A DNA stretch of 64,000 nucleotides from Adineta steineri. Lineage: Eukaryota; Rotifera; Eurotatoria; Adinetida; Adinetidae. The notes beneath the pieces are model-generated. The model was not told the origin of the DNA and did not search any database. It saw nothing but the letters and a program-made list of their open reading frames with translations. The stretch spans positions 146,400 through 210,399 of the forward strand of contig CAJNOI010000159.1 in assembly GCA_905250115.1 (NCBI GenBank). The letters are read 5' to 3'. This document shows, in pieces, positions 32,321 through 42,847 of this stretch. Numbering within the stretch: the stretch's first letter is position 1; every line of letters begins with the position of its first letter. Made by a program: the position numbers and the translations under genes.

Positions 32321-35300
32321 AATCCATGTCAAAATGGATCGCTATGTCGTAATTATGATTGTATAGCTAGACATCCACCTAATTACAAAGGACGATGTCG
32401 TAATGCGGATCGATGCAATAACAAACATAATTGTGAATATCTACACCCAATTATGCCTTCTAGTTTACCGAAGGAACCATCAAAAATTATAACTGAACTG
32501 AGTAATGCCGAGCAAAATTTTCTTGAAAATTTTGGTAAAAAAATTCTAGATACAATTCGTGAAAAACCAGATATTGAAGATCTAAAAATTAAAGATGGTA
32601 AACTTCAACTAATCGGTAAAAACTTAATAAGTACTAATATAGAATCTTATTTAAAACAAGTACTTCATGAACGAAGAATAACGATATCTTTCAGTATGAA
32701 GAAATACTTAGAGTTACAATGCAAAGGGCATTTATTAAAAAAATTCCGAGAAAAATATCGTGTAGGAATTTCGTATCGTAACTCAATAGAAAACGCTTCT
32801 TTAACAACCAATGATATGATTAAATTAAAAAATCGTACTGGTAACTATAATCAAAATGAACAAGAAAAACAATTCGATAATGATTATAATATGGAGCAAT
32901 CTGAAGACGAAAGCGACGATTTTACTGACAACCAAAGTGATATATCTAATACATCATCAAATATTACAAGTATTTCAGGTAAATCTCAGCGTCGTCATCC
33001 TTGCGTTCAACAAAACATAGAAGTAATCTTATGTACTGATTCTGAAGATTTAATATCTAACGCTATACAAGAATTAGGAAACTATACTTTTGACATTCGG
33101 TCATTGGCATTAACACAAGAAGAGGTTACATACATTTTAAAGCAATTACAACAACCAAATAGATTTCCACAAAAAAATAATAAATTTCAAAGTAAAACTT
33201 TACAGATTAAACGTTATATCGATAGTCTTACTCGATCTGGTGTAAATTCCATTGTAACAAATTTTATAAAATATAAAAATGGTTTATACTTTATAAAAGT
33301 GAAAGGATTCAAGGACCATGTAAACAATGCTGTTTCTAAAATAAAAAATTATTTAAATGATCATGTTGATACCGAAGTTCAACTATCTATTTCACAAGCT
33401 ATGGCAGTGTATCTTCGAACAAAAGGTTCTTTCGATCTTAGAAAATTGGAGAAAACTCATTCTGTAGAGATAAAAATATTTTCACCACCATTTGCCAGCC
33501 GTACGAATGATGAACAAAATGATAAGAATGATTGCATAAAACTTACTGGTTCTGAATCACGTATTCGTACAGCTCAAATAAATGTTGACAATTTTCTTGA
33601 ACGTTTATCCGAACAAGAAAAACAATTTTCATGTGATAGTTGGGATGCTGCAAAGTTCATCTCACAAATTCTTCGTGAAAAATTAAAAAAAATGCTAGAT
33701 TCAGATGATTGTGAAGCAACAGGATGGATTAAAGTTTATACACCAGCTGAAAAAAGAGAAATAACACCAAAACTTACTATTACCATAGTTGGTTTCAATG
33801 AAGAAACAGTTGCTGATGTCGTTGAACAATGTCAAGATATCGTTGGAGGATATATTATTTGGAAACCATCTGTTGATGAATATTGTACAATATCTAATGC
33901 ATTTTTTAGAACAAAATCATTGTCACTTGAAGAATTTGGACGACAATGGAATACTGATATACAAATGGATCGAGTTACAAGTACGATTACCATTGCTGCA
34001 CAATCAAAAATGATCGCAGAAGATATTAAAGAAGCGTTACTAACCTTGGGAGAAGAGAATAAACCTCGAGTAAATCGTATTTCTGAATTTATTAGTATTC
34101 AACCAAGAATTCGTCGTTTTGTTAATCAAGCTATTGCTTCTTTGATCGAAGAAGCAAGATATCAAAAAATTTTCGTAGACTCAAAAAATCTTAAAGGAGT
34201 AACATTACATGGTCGTTCCGATATCGTCATTGTTTTAAAAGAAAAGATCAATACTATTATCAAGGATATTACCCAAAAAATTATTAAACATCATTTACAA
34301 TTATTAACAATCGAATCAGATTTAATGCGAGCCAATTCATATGAATTAACAACACGTATTGAACGTGAAACAAATACTTCGATTCGAGATGTTAAGATAG
34401 ACATGAATAAATCTGCATCAAACACGAATGATAATAATATTAATACAATTCTAACTACTGTTAGCAATAGTCGTAATCAAACAATTGTCGTTGAAAAAGG
34501 TGATATTACAAAAGTAAAAAATATCAATGCTATCATCATAAATGCAACAAGTGGATCATTACAAGACGCAGGTGGTATAGATAAAGCTATTGTTAATGCT
34601 GCTGGTACTGCATTAGTTGAAGAATATAAAAAAATAATTGCTAAAAATAATGGTTTACCTATTTCTCCAGGTAAAGCAGTTAAAACAACAGCCGGTAATC
34701 TTCCATTTACATCTATTATTCATGCAATTGGTCCTCAATACATTGATGGTAATCAACAAGAACGTTCATTATTATTCTCCAGTATTTTATCAAGTTTACA
34801 ACTTGCTGAAAATGAATGTTATACAAGTGTTGCTTTAGCTGCTATTAGTTCGAAAACGTCTGATTTTCCATTGACAGATTATATAAATATTGTAGTTCGT
34901 ACTGTGAAACAATTCTTTGCTGATAATCCACAGTCGAAATTGAAAAAAATGATTCTATTAGATATAGATGATGCAGTTTGTAATTCATTTGCACGTGAAG
35001 TTATCATCGATCATAGAAATGAAGCTGTAGATAATGATGATGATATTATGAATTATGAATTAACTCCATTAAATGTTAAATGGTGTTGGCAAGATGATGA
35101 TGGTGAGAAACCATATAATGATCATTATATACGTAAAATTGAAACTGAATTTCAACAATTTAGAAAAAATTCTACTCAATCAAAACTACTCGTTCCGGCT
35201 AATAATTTAAAAAATGGTACTACTATTAACTATATTCATTTTTTACCCACTTTGAAACAATTATTAACAATCGAGCCAAGTTTACTAAATGAACGTCTTG

Positions 35301-36367
35301 TCTGTGGACATCAAAAAAATGAAAATACAAATTTTTCACGAAATATTATTCGATATCCAATTGTACCAAAGATTGAAACGAAAACTGTTATCCATTCTCA
35401 TAAACCATTGGATCTATATAGTATACAAATGGTAACAACGGAAGATGATTGGGATATTATTGGTATTAATAGTGCTGCAATAACTCAAGCTAAAAATGCA
35501 ATTCGAAAAGCGATTGATTCTGCTAATATTTCAGAACCATATTCTATCAGTTTGGGTAGAGACATTGCTATACATAAAGAAAAAATTAAATCTATTGCAA
35601 CTCAACATTATATTCAAATTAATTTTCATGAAGAGAAGTCAGGACAACTATCAATGATATTGAAAGGTTTGAAACCAAATGTACAAGAAGCAAAATTAAA
35701 AATTACTTTATATGCTCATGATATCTTGAAAATGCAAATAAATAATAATAATAATGAATTGGGTACACCTAAAGAATGGGGTGAACAGAAAGAAGATGTG
35801 AAATTAGTTGAAATACCTACGAGTGATCCTAATTTTACTCGTATTGAAAAGCGTATGAAAGAAACAATGAGTAATATAAAAATCCATAAAATTCAACGAG
35901 TACAAAATATACGTATGTGGAGTCATTATGCATTTCGTCGTCGAGAACTTAAAAAGGACGTATATGCTATACCTAATTTACAGATTGAGATGGAATTATT
36001 TCATGGAACAAAAGCGACACCTCCTAGTGAAATTTACAATGGTGAATTTGGCTTTGATATGACATTTAGTACAAGTGGTATGTGGGGTATTGGTACTTAT
36101 TTTGCTAAAAATGCTTCATACTCATGTAATAGCTATTATTCTCAATTGCCAGATGGTAAACGTCAAGTATTTTTAGCACAAGTTTTAACTGGAGACGTCT
36201 ATAATTGTAAAAGTGATTCAACAATGCGTCGAGCTCCGAAAAAAAATGAAGGTGTTTCTGGTCTACGATATAATAGCGTGTCAGGTGATACAGGAGGCAG
36301 TAAAGTTTATATTGTCTATGAAAATCGTGTGGCTTATCCAACCTATCTGATTACATTTACTAATTAA
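32321..36367 (+). CDS. C-terminal part: two CCCH fingers, KH-like repeats, macro domain, WWE, PARP catalytic domain
   Basis: In the same frame as the preceding piece and immediately after the TAG; the first Met is at 32453. Two fingers (CQNGSLCRNYDCIARH, CRNADRCNNKHNCEYLH) continue the upstream series. About 650 residues of KH-like alpha/beta repeats follow, as in PARP14. A macro domain runs from about 34490 to 35010 (IIINATSGSLQDAGGID, then GKAVKTTAGNLP), which binds ADP-ribose. A WWE-like segment (VKWCWQDDDGEKPYNDHY) comes next, then further KH-like sequence. The PARP fold (35830-36364) has LFHGT (His, 36002), GTYFAKNASYS (Tyr, 36098) and Val instead of Glu as third residue (36305, in KVYIVYE). 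This H-Y-hydrophobic triad predicts mono-ADP-ribosylation. The mix is PARP12/13-like at the N-terminus and PARP14-like behind. Confidence 0.85.
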   Translation, partial: NPCQNGSLCRNYDCIARHPPNYKGRCRNADRCNNKHNCEYLHPIMPSSLPKEPSKIITELSNAEQNFLENFGKKILDTIREKPDIEDLKIKDGKLQLIGKNLISTNIESYLKQVLHERRITISFSMKKYLELQCKGHLLKKFREKYRVGISYRNSIENASLTTNDMIKLKNRTGNYNQNEQEKQFDNDYNMEQSEDESDDFTDNQSDISNTSSNITSISGKSQRRHPCVQQNIEVILCTDSEDLISNAIQELGNYTFDIRSLALTQEEVTYILKQLQQPNRFPQKNNKFQSKTLQIKRYIDSLTRSGVNSIVTNFIKYKNGLYFIKVKGFKDHVNNAVSKIKNYLNDHVDTEVQLSISQAMAVYLRTKGSFDLRKLEKTHSVEIKIFSPPFASRTNDEQNDKNDCIKLTGSESRIRTAQINVDNFLERLSEQEKQFSCDSWDAAKFISQILREKLKKMLDSDDCEATGWIKVYTPAEKREITPKLTITIVGFNEETVADVVEQCQDIVGGYIIWKPSVDEYCTISNAFFRTKSLSLEEFGRQWNTDIQMDRVTSTITIAAQSKMIAEDIKEALLTLGEENKPRVNRISEFISIQPRIRRFVNQAIASLIEEARYQKIFVDSKNLKGVTLHGRSDIVIVLKEKINTIIKDITQKIIKHHLQLLTIESDLMRANSYELTTRIERETNTSIRDVKIDMNKSASNTNDNNINTILTTVSNSRNQTIVVEKGDITKVKNINAIIINATSGSLQDAGGIDKAIVNAAGTALVEEYKKIIAKNNGLPISPGKAVKTTAGNLPFTSIIHAIGPQYIDGNQQERSLLFSSILSSLQLAENECYTSVALAAISSKTSDFPLTDYINIVVRTVKQFFADNPQSKLKKMILLDIDDAVCNSFAREVIIDHRNEAVDNDDDIMNYELTPLNVKWCWQDDDGEKPYNDHYIRKIETEFQQFRKNSTQSKLLVPANNLKNGTTINYIHFLPTLKQLLTIEPSLLNERLVCGHQKNENTNFSRNIIRYPIVPKIETKTVIHSHKPLDLYSIQMVTTEDDWDIIGINSAAITQAKNAIRKAIDSANISEPYSISLGRDIAIHKEKIKSIATQHYIQINFHEEKSGQLSMILKGLKPNVQEAKLKITLYAHDILKMQINNNNNELGTPKEWGEQKEDVKLVEIPTSDPNFTRIEKRMKETMSNIKIHKIQRVQNIRMWSHYAFRRRELKKDVYAIPNLQIEMELFHGTKATPPSEIYNGEFGFDMTFSTSGMWGIGTYFAKNASYSCNSYYSQLPDGKRQVFLAQVLTGDVYNCKSDSTMRRAPKKNEGVSGLRYNSVSGDTGGSKVYIVYENRVAYPTYLITFTN

Positions 36368-36770
36368 TTTTTATAAACTTAAACTAAATTTATTTTTCAT
36401 TCATGTTTTTATCTTGAATAATTTAATAGACCGTGTGTTTTGACCTTAAAATGAACTTATATTTTCTTTTGAATACATACGAAAATAAAAGTATCAAATC
36501 GTCCAATAGTAGAAACGAGAAGAAAAAAATATACAGACAAATGATCGTTTTTTTTCTTTCTTCTTTTTCGTACAAAATCGACTAGCCATGAGCGTGAGGC
36601 ACATGTTTCTTTTTTTTTCTTTTTCTTATTCTTGTCGTTAGTTCTATTATTTTGTCACGTACGCTTGATATAACTTGCTTATATCTCCTTATTTTTGACT
36701 ATATAACTAGATTCGCTATTGCGTACCATTTCTTCGTCTCTAATAGCATCATCATCGAAAGAAAATCTAT
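36368..36770. other. Intergenic, pyrimidine-rich upstream region
   Basis: Between the PARP gene and the aspartate decarboxylase gene. It has T/C-rich runs at 36545-36635 upstream of ATG 36771. No specific element is recognised. Confidence 0.4.
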
Positions 36771-38565
36771 ATGGATCATAGTATGGACAATCTCAAATCG
36801 TTGAGTCCTTTTGAACTCAAAGATGTGCTCATCAAAACGGCTGAAGGAAGTGCAGCAGTTTCTCGACCAGCAAATACATCAATGTTGAATGCAGGCCGTG
36901 GCAATCCTAATTTTCTAGCCACGGTGCCACGATATGGTTTCTTCCAATTAGGCTTGTTTGCTATGCGTGAATCCGAGCGTTCGTTCGCCTATTTACCAGA
37001 GGGTGTAGGTGGTTTTCCAAAGCGTGAACAAATCGAAGAACGCTTTGAAATTTTTGCTCGTGACAATAAAAATGTCGATGGTATTTCGTTTCTTCGTGGT
37101 GCTGTCTCCTTCGTACGTGATCAACTTGGTCTTGATGCATCTGATTTTCTTTATGAAATGTGTGAAGGTATACTCGGCAGCAACTATCCTGTACCAGATC
37201 GAATGCTTTCACTTTCTGAAGAGATCGTCGCTCACTATATACGACACGAAATGATTGGTGAACATGTACGTTTAGTGTGAATGCTATTAGACATTTTCTT
37301 TAGTTAGAACACTACTAAGATATTTAAATTTATTTGTCTTTTTGTATTATGTAGCCTTATATTGATGAATTCGATTTATTTGCGGTGGAAGGTGGTACAG
37401 CCGCCATGACTTATATCTTCAATTCATTACGAGCGAATTATCTACTTGAACATGGCGATACAATTGCACTTGGTGCGCCTATCTTTACACCTTATTTGGA
37501 AATTCCACATATGAGTGACTATCAATTTAAAGTGGTAAATATCAATGCTGATAAGAATCTAAAATGGCAGTATCCTAAAGAAGAACTTGACAAGCTGCGA
37601 GATCCTAAGGTAAGAAAATATCAGATAGAGATACTTTCTGATCCTTTCAAATTGATCTCTTCTAGGTCAAAGCTTTCTTTCTTGTCAATCCTGCCAATCC
37701 AGCATCGGTGAAACTTGACAATGAAAGTCTCGCTTATATCTCATCTATCGTAGCCGAACGACCCGATTTAATCATTCTTACCGATGATGTTTACGGTACA
37801 TTTGCTGATCAGTTTGTTTCGATTTTCGCTACTTGTCCCAAGAACACCATTCTAGTTTACTCGTACTCTAAATATTTTGGTGCGACAGGATGGCGTCTTG
37901 GTGTTATTGGTATACATCGGGATAACATCCTCGATGCTCAGATTGCTAAATTGGATGAACAAAAACGAACGGCACTTCACGCACGCTACGCATCAATTGC
38001 ACCTGAGCCTAGTTCACTCAAGTTTATTGATCGGCTAGTAGCGGACAGTCGTTCCGTTGCATTAAACCATACAGCAGGATTGTCTACTCCACAACAGGTA
38101 CAGATGGTACTTTTCTCTCTTTTTGCACTCATGGACACAGCTGATTCGTACAAGACAGTGCTCAAACGACTCATTCGACATCGAAAACGTGCTCTCTATC
38201 GTGCAATAGGTATCGGTTTCGGTGATGCTGAGGACGATATTAATTCTGTCGATTACTATGCTATTCTTGATCTTGAATTACTTGGTGAACGTATTCATGG
38301 ACGTAAATTTGCAGATTGGTTGATTACTCACGCAGATATGACTGCACTTTTGATGCGACTTGCACATGAAGCACATGTTGTGCTATTACCTGGTCGTGGT
38401 TTTGGTATTCAACATCCGTCTGGTCGAGTATCACTTGCAAATTTGAACGAAGCTGATTATAAACGCATTGGTAAAGCTGTACGTGCTCTGATCGAAGAGT
38501 ATGTCGAACAATTCAATAAGGAGACTGCCGACAAACCACTCTCCAAATGGAAAATAGTTAAATAG
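36771..38565 (+). CDS. asdA-like: Aspartate 4-decarboxylase / aspartate aminotransferase (AsdA-like)
   Basis: Three exons: 36771-37265, 37355-37609, 37666-38565, with introns of 89 and 56 bp. The spliced protein is 549 residues, close to the 530 or so of bacterial AsdA. It is a fold-type I PLP enzyme that converts L-aspartate to L-alanine and CO2, with transaminase activity as a side reaction. Family features are the N-terminal SLSPFELKDVLIK and NAGRGNPNF, YLPEGVGGFPKR, VEGGTAAMTYIFNSL, NPANPASVKL and the PLP-Lys loop SYSKYFGATGWRLG (Lys about 319). VLLPGRGFG and HPSGRVSLANL lie near the C-terminus. The enzyme is typically bacterial, so the gene is probably transferred and has since gained introns. 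Its coding sequence looks richer in G/C than its neighbours. Confidence 0.9.
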
Positions 38566-38965
38566 TCTAAGTGAGGTTTATATAGACAAGCTCAAATTTG
38601 TTTTTTAAAAAATTTAATAAAATATCATATTAATATGCAATCAAATTCTACTCTCAACACTTTAACCACTCAATCATTCTTAAACCTTTTAAATAGAAAT
38701 AAGAAGAAATAGCGTAAAATACCAAGAGGATCATATTCTGACACTTTTCATTTGTGTCTAACATGACACAGCACATTCAAAATAAATTAACAAGAGAAAG
38801 CACGTTAATGCCATTTAATACAAAAAAAATGAAGAATCACAGAGATAACAATGAAATATAAAGGTTGAATCACTTTTATCCTTTTCTTTGTACTTCTCTC
38901 CATCATTTTAATTCTTATTTCATAAATGTATTCTATTGTAGAATAACAATACCAATCATCAAACT
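38566..38965. other. Non-coding spacer
   Basis: A/T-rich, no feature recognised. It presumably holds the promoter of the RidA-like gene. Confidence 0.4.
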
Positions 38966-39782
38966 ATGTTTCGATTACTTCTTGTGTATTTTCTCATCAT
39001 AGGATGTCAATATATTGGCAGTAGTTTTGCTAGGGAAAGTGTTGGATGCAGTGCTGAAGATAATCAATTAAGAGCTACAGGTATAGTAACCATTTTCTCA
39101 AATATATTTTACCACATGTTATTACTTTTTTTCTTTCTTGTTAGTTTCATCATTCAAAAAGATTATCGATGTNNNNNNNNNNNNNNNNNNNNNNNNNNNN
39201 NNNNNNNNNNNNNNNNNNNNNNNNNNNNNNNNNNNNNNNNNNNNNNNNNNNNNNNNNNNNNNNNNNNNNNNNTTTTTTTCTTTCTTGTTAGTTTCATCAT
39301 TCAAAAAGATTATCGATGTCGGTTCTTCTTACATGCATAATCGTGGTAATTCTCGTTCGATTCGTGTGGATGGTGCTTATTCTACTATCTATCTCGCTGG
39401 TGTAACTTCTACCAGGAGTCTTTCTACCAATGCTTCTCTACTCGGCGATTTTGACGGACAAGTACGAAATGTCTTTGCTCGTATCAATCAAACATTAGTG
39501 GAACAATATTGTAGTGAATTACATGATCTAGTATCAACGACTGCGTTTATTACTAATGGAAATTTTAGCAAACGATATGCAGAACTCAGAAAGGAAATAT
39601 TCAATGGACGTGATTTTCCAGCAAGCGCACTAATTACGATCACATCTTTGGCTAATGAAGAAATGCTAGTCGAAGTACAAGCAATAGCAATAATACCAAC
39701 GAGAAATAAAGAACAGATTATTCGTTGTAATAGTTTCGTCATTTTCATGTGTTTTTTCTTTATCCATCAACTATTTTCCTAA
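38966..39782 (+). CDS. RidA/YjgF-family protein with signal peptide and hydrophobic C-tail
   Basis: Exon 1 is 38966-39080. Exon 2 starts after a TTAG acceptor, seen twice because of the gap (39145 or 39292), and ends at TAA 39782. Ignoring the gap gives about 201 residues in phase. Residues 1-22 are a signal peptide (LLLVYFLIIGC core). Residues 55-175 are the RidA fold: AYSTIYLAGVTS, GDFDGQVRNVFARINQTL, LVSTTAFITN and EMLVEVQAIAII. RidA enzymes hydrolyse reactive enamines/imines using an Arg in a PAR motif; here the motif reads FPASAL, so the Arg is missing and deaminase activity is unlikely. The C-terminus (FVIFMCFFFIHQLF) is hydrophobic, suggesting a GPI or membrane anchor. A secreted RidA-fold protein is unusual. 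Confidence 0.75.
39173..39272. other. Assembly gap (100 N) with identical flanks
   Basis: The 47 bases before the gap (39126-39172) and the 47 after it (39273-39319) are identical. They span an intron end and exon start. The two contigs probably overlap here and the gap is artificial. Confidence 0.9.
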
Positions 39783-40094
39783 AGAATGATCGTCTGCACC
39801 AAATATATAAAAAAATAGAAAGTCATGCAAAATTTTGTTTTTTTCCTTTCATTTACTCAGTGACCATTAGTATAGACACTCTTGACAGATTTTCACGTCT
39901 CCTAATTAAAAATTGCAATTATTTTTTTCATGTTGAGAGACGCCCTTGTTGTTTTCTTTATCGATTTCTATCGTATACACAAACATACATGTGCACGTTT
40001 TTTCATGGTCATTACTAACAGTGGAAGGAAGAAAAGGTTACTTATAAAAGTACAAGTCAAAACATAACTAGATATTCATTACATATTCTATTCA
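39783..40094. other. Intergenic spacer
   Basis: Short A/T-rich spacer between the RidA-like and phospholipase-D-like genes. Nothing recognised. Confidence 0.4.
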
Positions 40095-42072
40095 ATGATA
40101 TCATCGACGGAAATCAAAACAATTAGTAATGAATTCTTTGACCAACAAGAAGAGTTAAGTCAATCTTCAAATAATGTTTCTCAAGAAACGGTAACGTCTC
40201 TGCTTGCAAGTGGATATTCATTCATTAAATGTCCAGAAGATGCCATTAAATATCTTTTTTCTAAAACTCCTTATTATCTAAGACGCAAATTTAATCGTAA
40301 AAAGATTCGTCATGAAGTAACTTCGGAAGAACTTGATTTTGCTGCTGAATTTGGACGATTTTCTCAACGACCTAGCGATCTTTTTCTTAAAGTAAATAGA
40401 ACTTAGAGATAAATAAAAATTAATTATATTCATTTTTAGCTATTTTTCAATGTAATCTGTACACTTGAATATGATTCATTAGCTGGTCGCGTATCACCAG
40501 CATTAATTGGTTCGACAGGAGTAATTCCTCTAACAATCATTTCTACTATACCCGATATTATGCAACACTATTATGATGTAATTGTTCATGCTCAAAAAGA
40601 AGTTTTATTTGCTACGATGTATTGGCAAAAAAGTGAAAGTGCAAATACGATTGGTAAAGCATTTCGAGATTTAAGTCAACGTGCTGGTGATGAAAATCGT
40701 CATGTTATTATTAAACTTATTATGGATCATCCAAAATTAACAAATGCACTTCCTTTTCATTCCATTATTCCATCAAGTAAATGGACTGATTTTAATCTTC
40801 CAAGTCCAGAAGAAATTCCAAATATTTCATTAGAAATTCAAAATTTTCATCGTGCTATTATGGGTACATTTCATGTAAAATTCTTAGTTGTCGATCGAAA
40901 ACTTGTACTTTTAAATAGTAATAATATTCAAGATCGACCCAATCTTGAAATGATGTCACAATATGAAGGTGAAATTGTTAATTCGTTTTATGATACATTT
41001 CTTATTTCCTGGTCACTTCCTTTTCAACCGAATCTTGTCTGTTTAAATGATAATCCGAATATTACAATCGTAGAAGAACCGATATATGAAACCACATCTA
41101 TAGATGAATCACTACTTCAACAACATCTCGAAGAAGAATCAGATCATACCGGCGATGCTGTAGTCGATAATAAGGTAAATCCACGATCACAATTTGATCT
41201 TACAGAACATTTAAATAACACTGCGAAATCTGCTCATTCCGCTAAAGCTGATAAAAGTATCTCTGCTAAAGAAATGGAAATATTATCGTTGGAATACAAT
41301 CCAATTCTCTCTCATTGTCCACAAGAGCCATTCCCCATAGCTTTAGTGAGTCGTTTACCGCAGGGTATACCTAGTATCAGAAATACAAACAATCCACAAG
41401 ATGCAGCATGGATGAGTGCATTTCAATATGCTCAAAAATCGATTTTTATTCAATCTCCAACATTAAATGCTCCACCAGCTATTAATGGCATTGTTGCTGC
41501 ATGCCGGCGTGGAATTAAAGTTACATTATGGCTTAATCTGGGTTTTAACGATTCAAAAGAAGGTCGTGGAACATTTCAAGGAGGAACCAATGAATGTGTC
41601 GTGAAAAAATTGTACAAAAGATTACGAAAAACGAACGATGGAATAGAGAAAAATCTTGAAACATTCTGGTACACTGCAAAAGGTGAGTTGATTTATGAAT
41701 TATTTTTAGTTTTTCTTCAACGAGAAATATTTTTTTATAGATCAGATACGTCCTCTTCATTTTTTACAAAGAAAACGTAATTGTCATATTAAATTTATGT
41801 CAATCGATGGTCAAGTTGCCATTATGGGTAATGCTAATATGGATAGTTTATCATGGTTTCATTCACAAGTAAGTCAACAATATATTGATTATTACATTCT
41901 CGATGTATGAATATTATAGGAAGCTAATACAATGATTGATTCACCCGTGATCGTCAAAGAATGGATGGATGCTCTGTATAGAAATCAATCGACCAATGCT
42001 TACGGTAGATTGGATATCGATGGAATATGGCGCGATGCTCATGGAAAACTGAATCCTAAAAATGGAAAATAA
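40095..42072 (+). CDS. Phospholipase D-superfamily protein (two HKD-type motifs)
   Basis: Four exons join in phase: 40095-40391, 40440-41682, 41741-41868, 41920-42072 (introns 48, 58 and 51 bp), giving 606 residues. The first catalytic motif is HVKFLVVDRKLVLLNSNNIQ. The second, HIKFMSIDGQVAIMGNANMD, is completed only after splicing exons 2 and 3. Both fit HxKxxxxD followed by G/N-S/N-x-N. The stretch DAAWMSAFQYAQKSIFIQSP precedes the second motif, as in bacterial and fungal PLD-like proteins. The fold hydrolyses or transfers phosphodiester bonds (phosphatidyltransfer, cardiolipin synthase or nuclease). No signal peptide is seen. An acidic, Ser-rich insert separates the halves. The exact substrate is not determinable. 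Confidence 0.85.
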
Positions 42073-42237
42073 TGTTTAAACTATATTCTAATATATCTTT
42101 CCCGATGTTTGTATTTCATACTAGAGTATAAAAATGAAAAATGTCAAAATTTTTGAACCTTTTGTTTCATATTATCGCAAAAGAATAAACATGATTGATA
42201 TAGAATTATAGTAACTATCTTTGCTTTCTAGAAAAAA

Positions 42238-42282
42238 GAGGATGTGGGTTTGAATGCAGTGTCCAAACCCACATCTTCAAGG
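42238..42282. repeat. Dispersed hairpin element with perfect 12-bp stem
   Basis: GATGTGGGTTTG, a 10 bp loop, then CAAACCCACATC: perfectly complementary arms, followed by the terminus TTCAAGG. It lies 165 bp after the phospholipase-D-like gene. Confidence 0.75.
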
Positions 42283-42478
42283 AAACTCACATATCTACAC
42301 AGAAGTTATCCATCATAATTGTGGTGTACTATAAATGTCAGACAACGTGGAATTTACAGTTTCATCTGATCTCGTCAATATGAATTCAATTCAATAATAC
42401 CAGTGATGAATTAGCTACTTGAAGAATTATCGTTTGTTGATAGACTGTTATTGCATTTCGTTCTCCATTAATCAATAA

Positions 42479-42551
42479 AGGGTGGGTGTGAATGTGTTAA
42501 GTTAATTACGCACACCCACACCCTCACCCATACCCACATCCACCCTCAAGA
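42479..42551. repeat. Dispersed G-rich/C-rich hairpin element
   Basis: GGGTGGGTGTGAATGTG on the left; GCACACCCACACCCTCACCC and further CCC blocks on the right, ending CACCCTCAAG, the family terminus. Confidence 0.7.
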
Positions 42552-42795
42552 TGGAATTTGTAACTTCAGCAATATTTCTAAGAAAAATTCTTAAAAATTA
42601 AATAAATACATTTATTTTTCATTATACGAAGGAGTGTGAATTCATGAAGAATGAGATAACTTGGTAACAATAACATACTTTCTATCTACACTTTTAGTTG
42701 TCCATCAACTGCCACTCATCCTCAGTTTTAAATTTCCATTATTTATAATTTTATGAAAGATGTCCAGTTTTCTCATATGTGATAAAAAAAACAGC

Positions 42796-42847
42796 TCTTG
42801 ACGATGTGGGGTATTTCATCTATAAAGCCACACCTATCCTTCTTCAA
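42796..42847. repeat. Dispersed hairpin element (degenerate)
   Basis: TTGACGATGTGGGGTAT on the left pairs loosely with AGCCACACCTATCCTTCTTCAA on the right. Confidence 0.5.
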
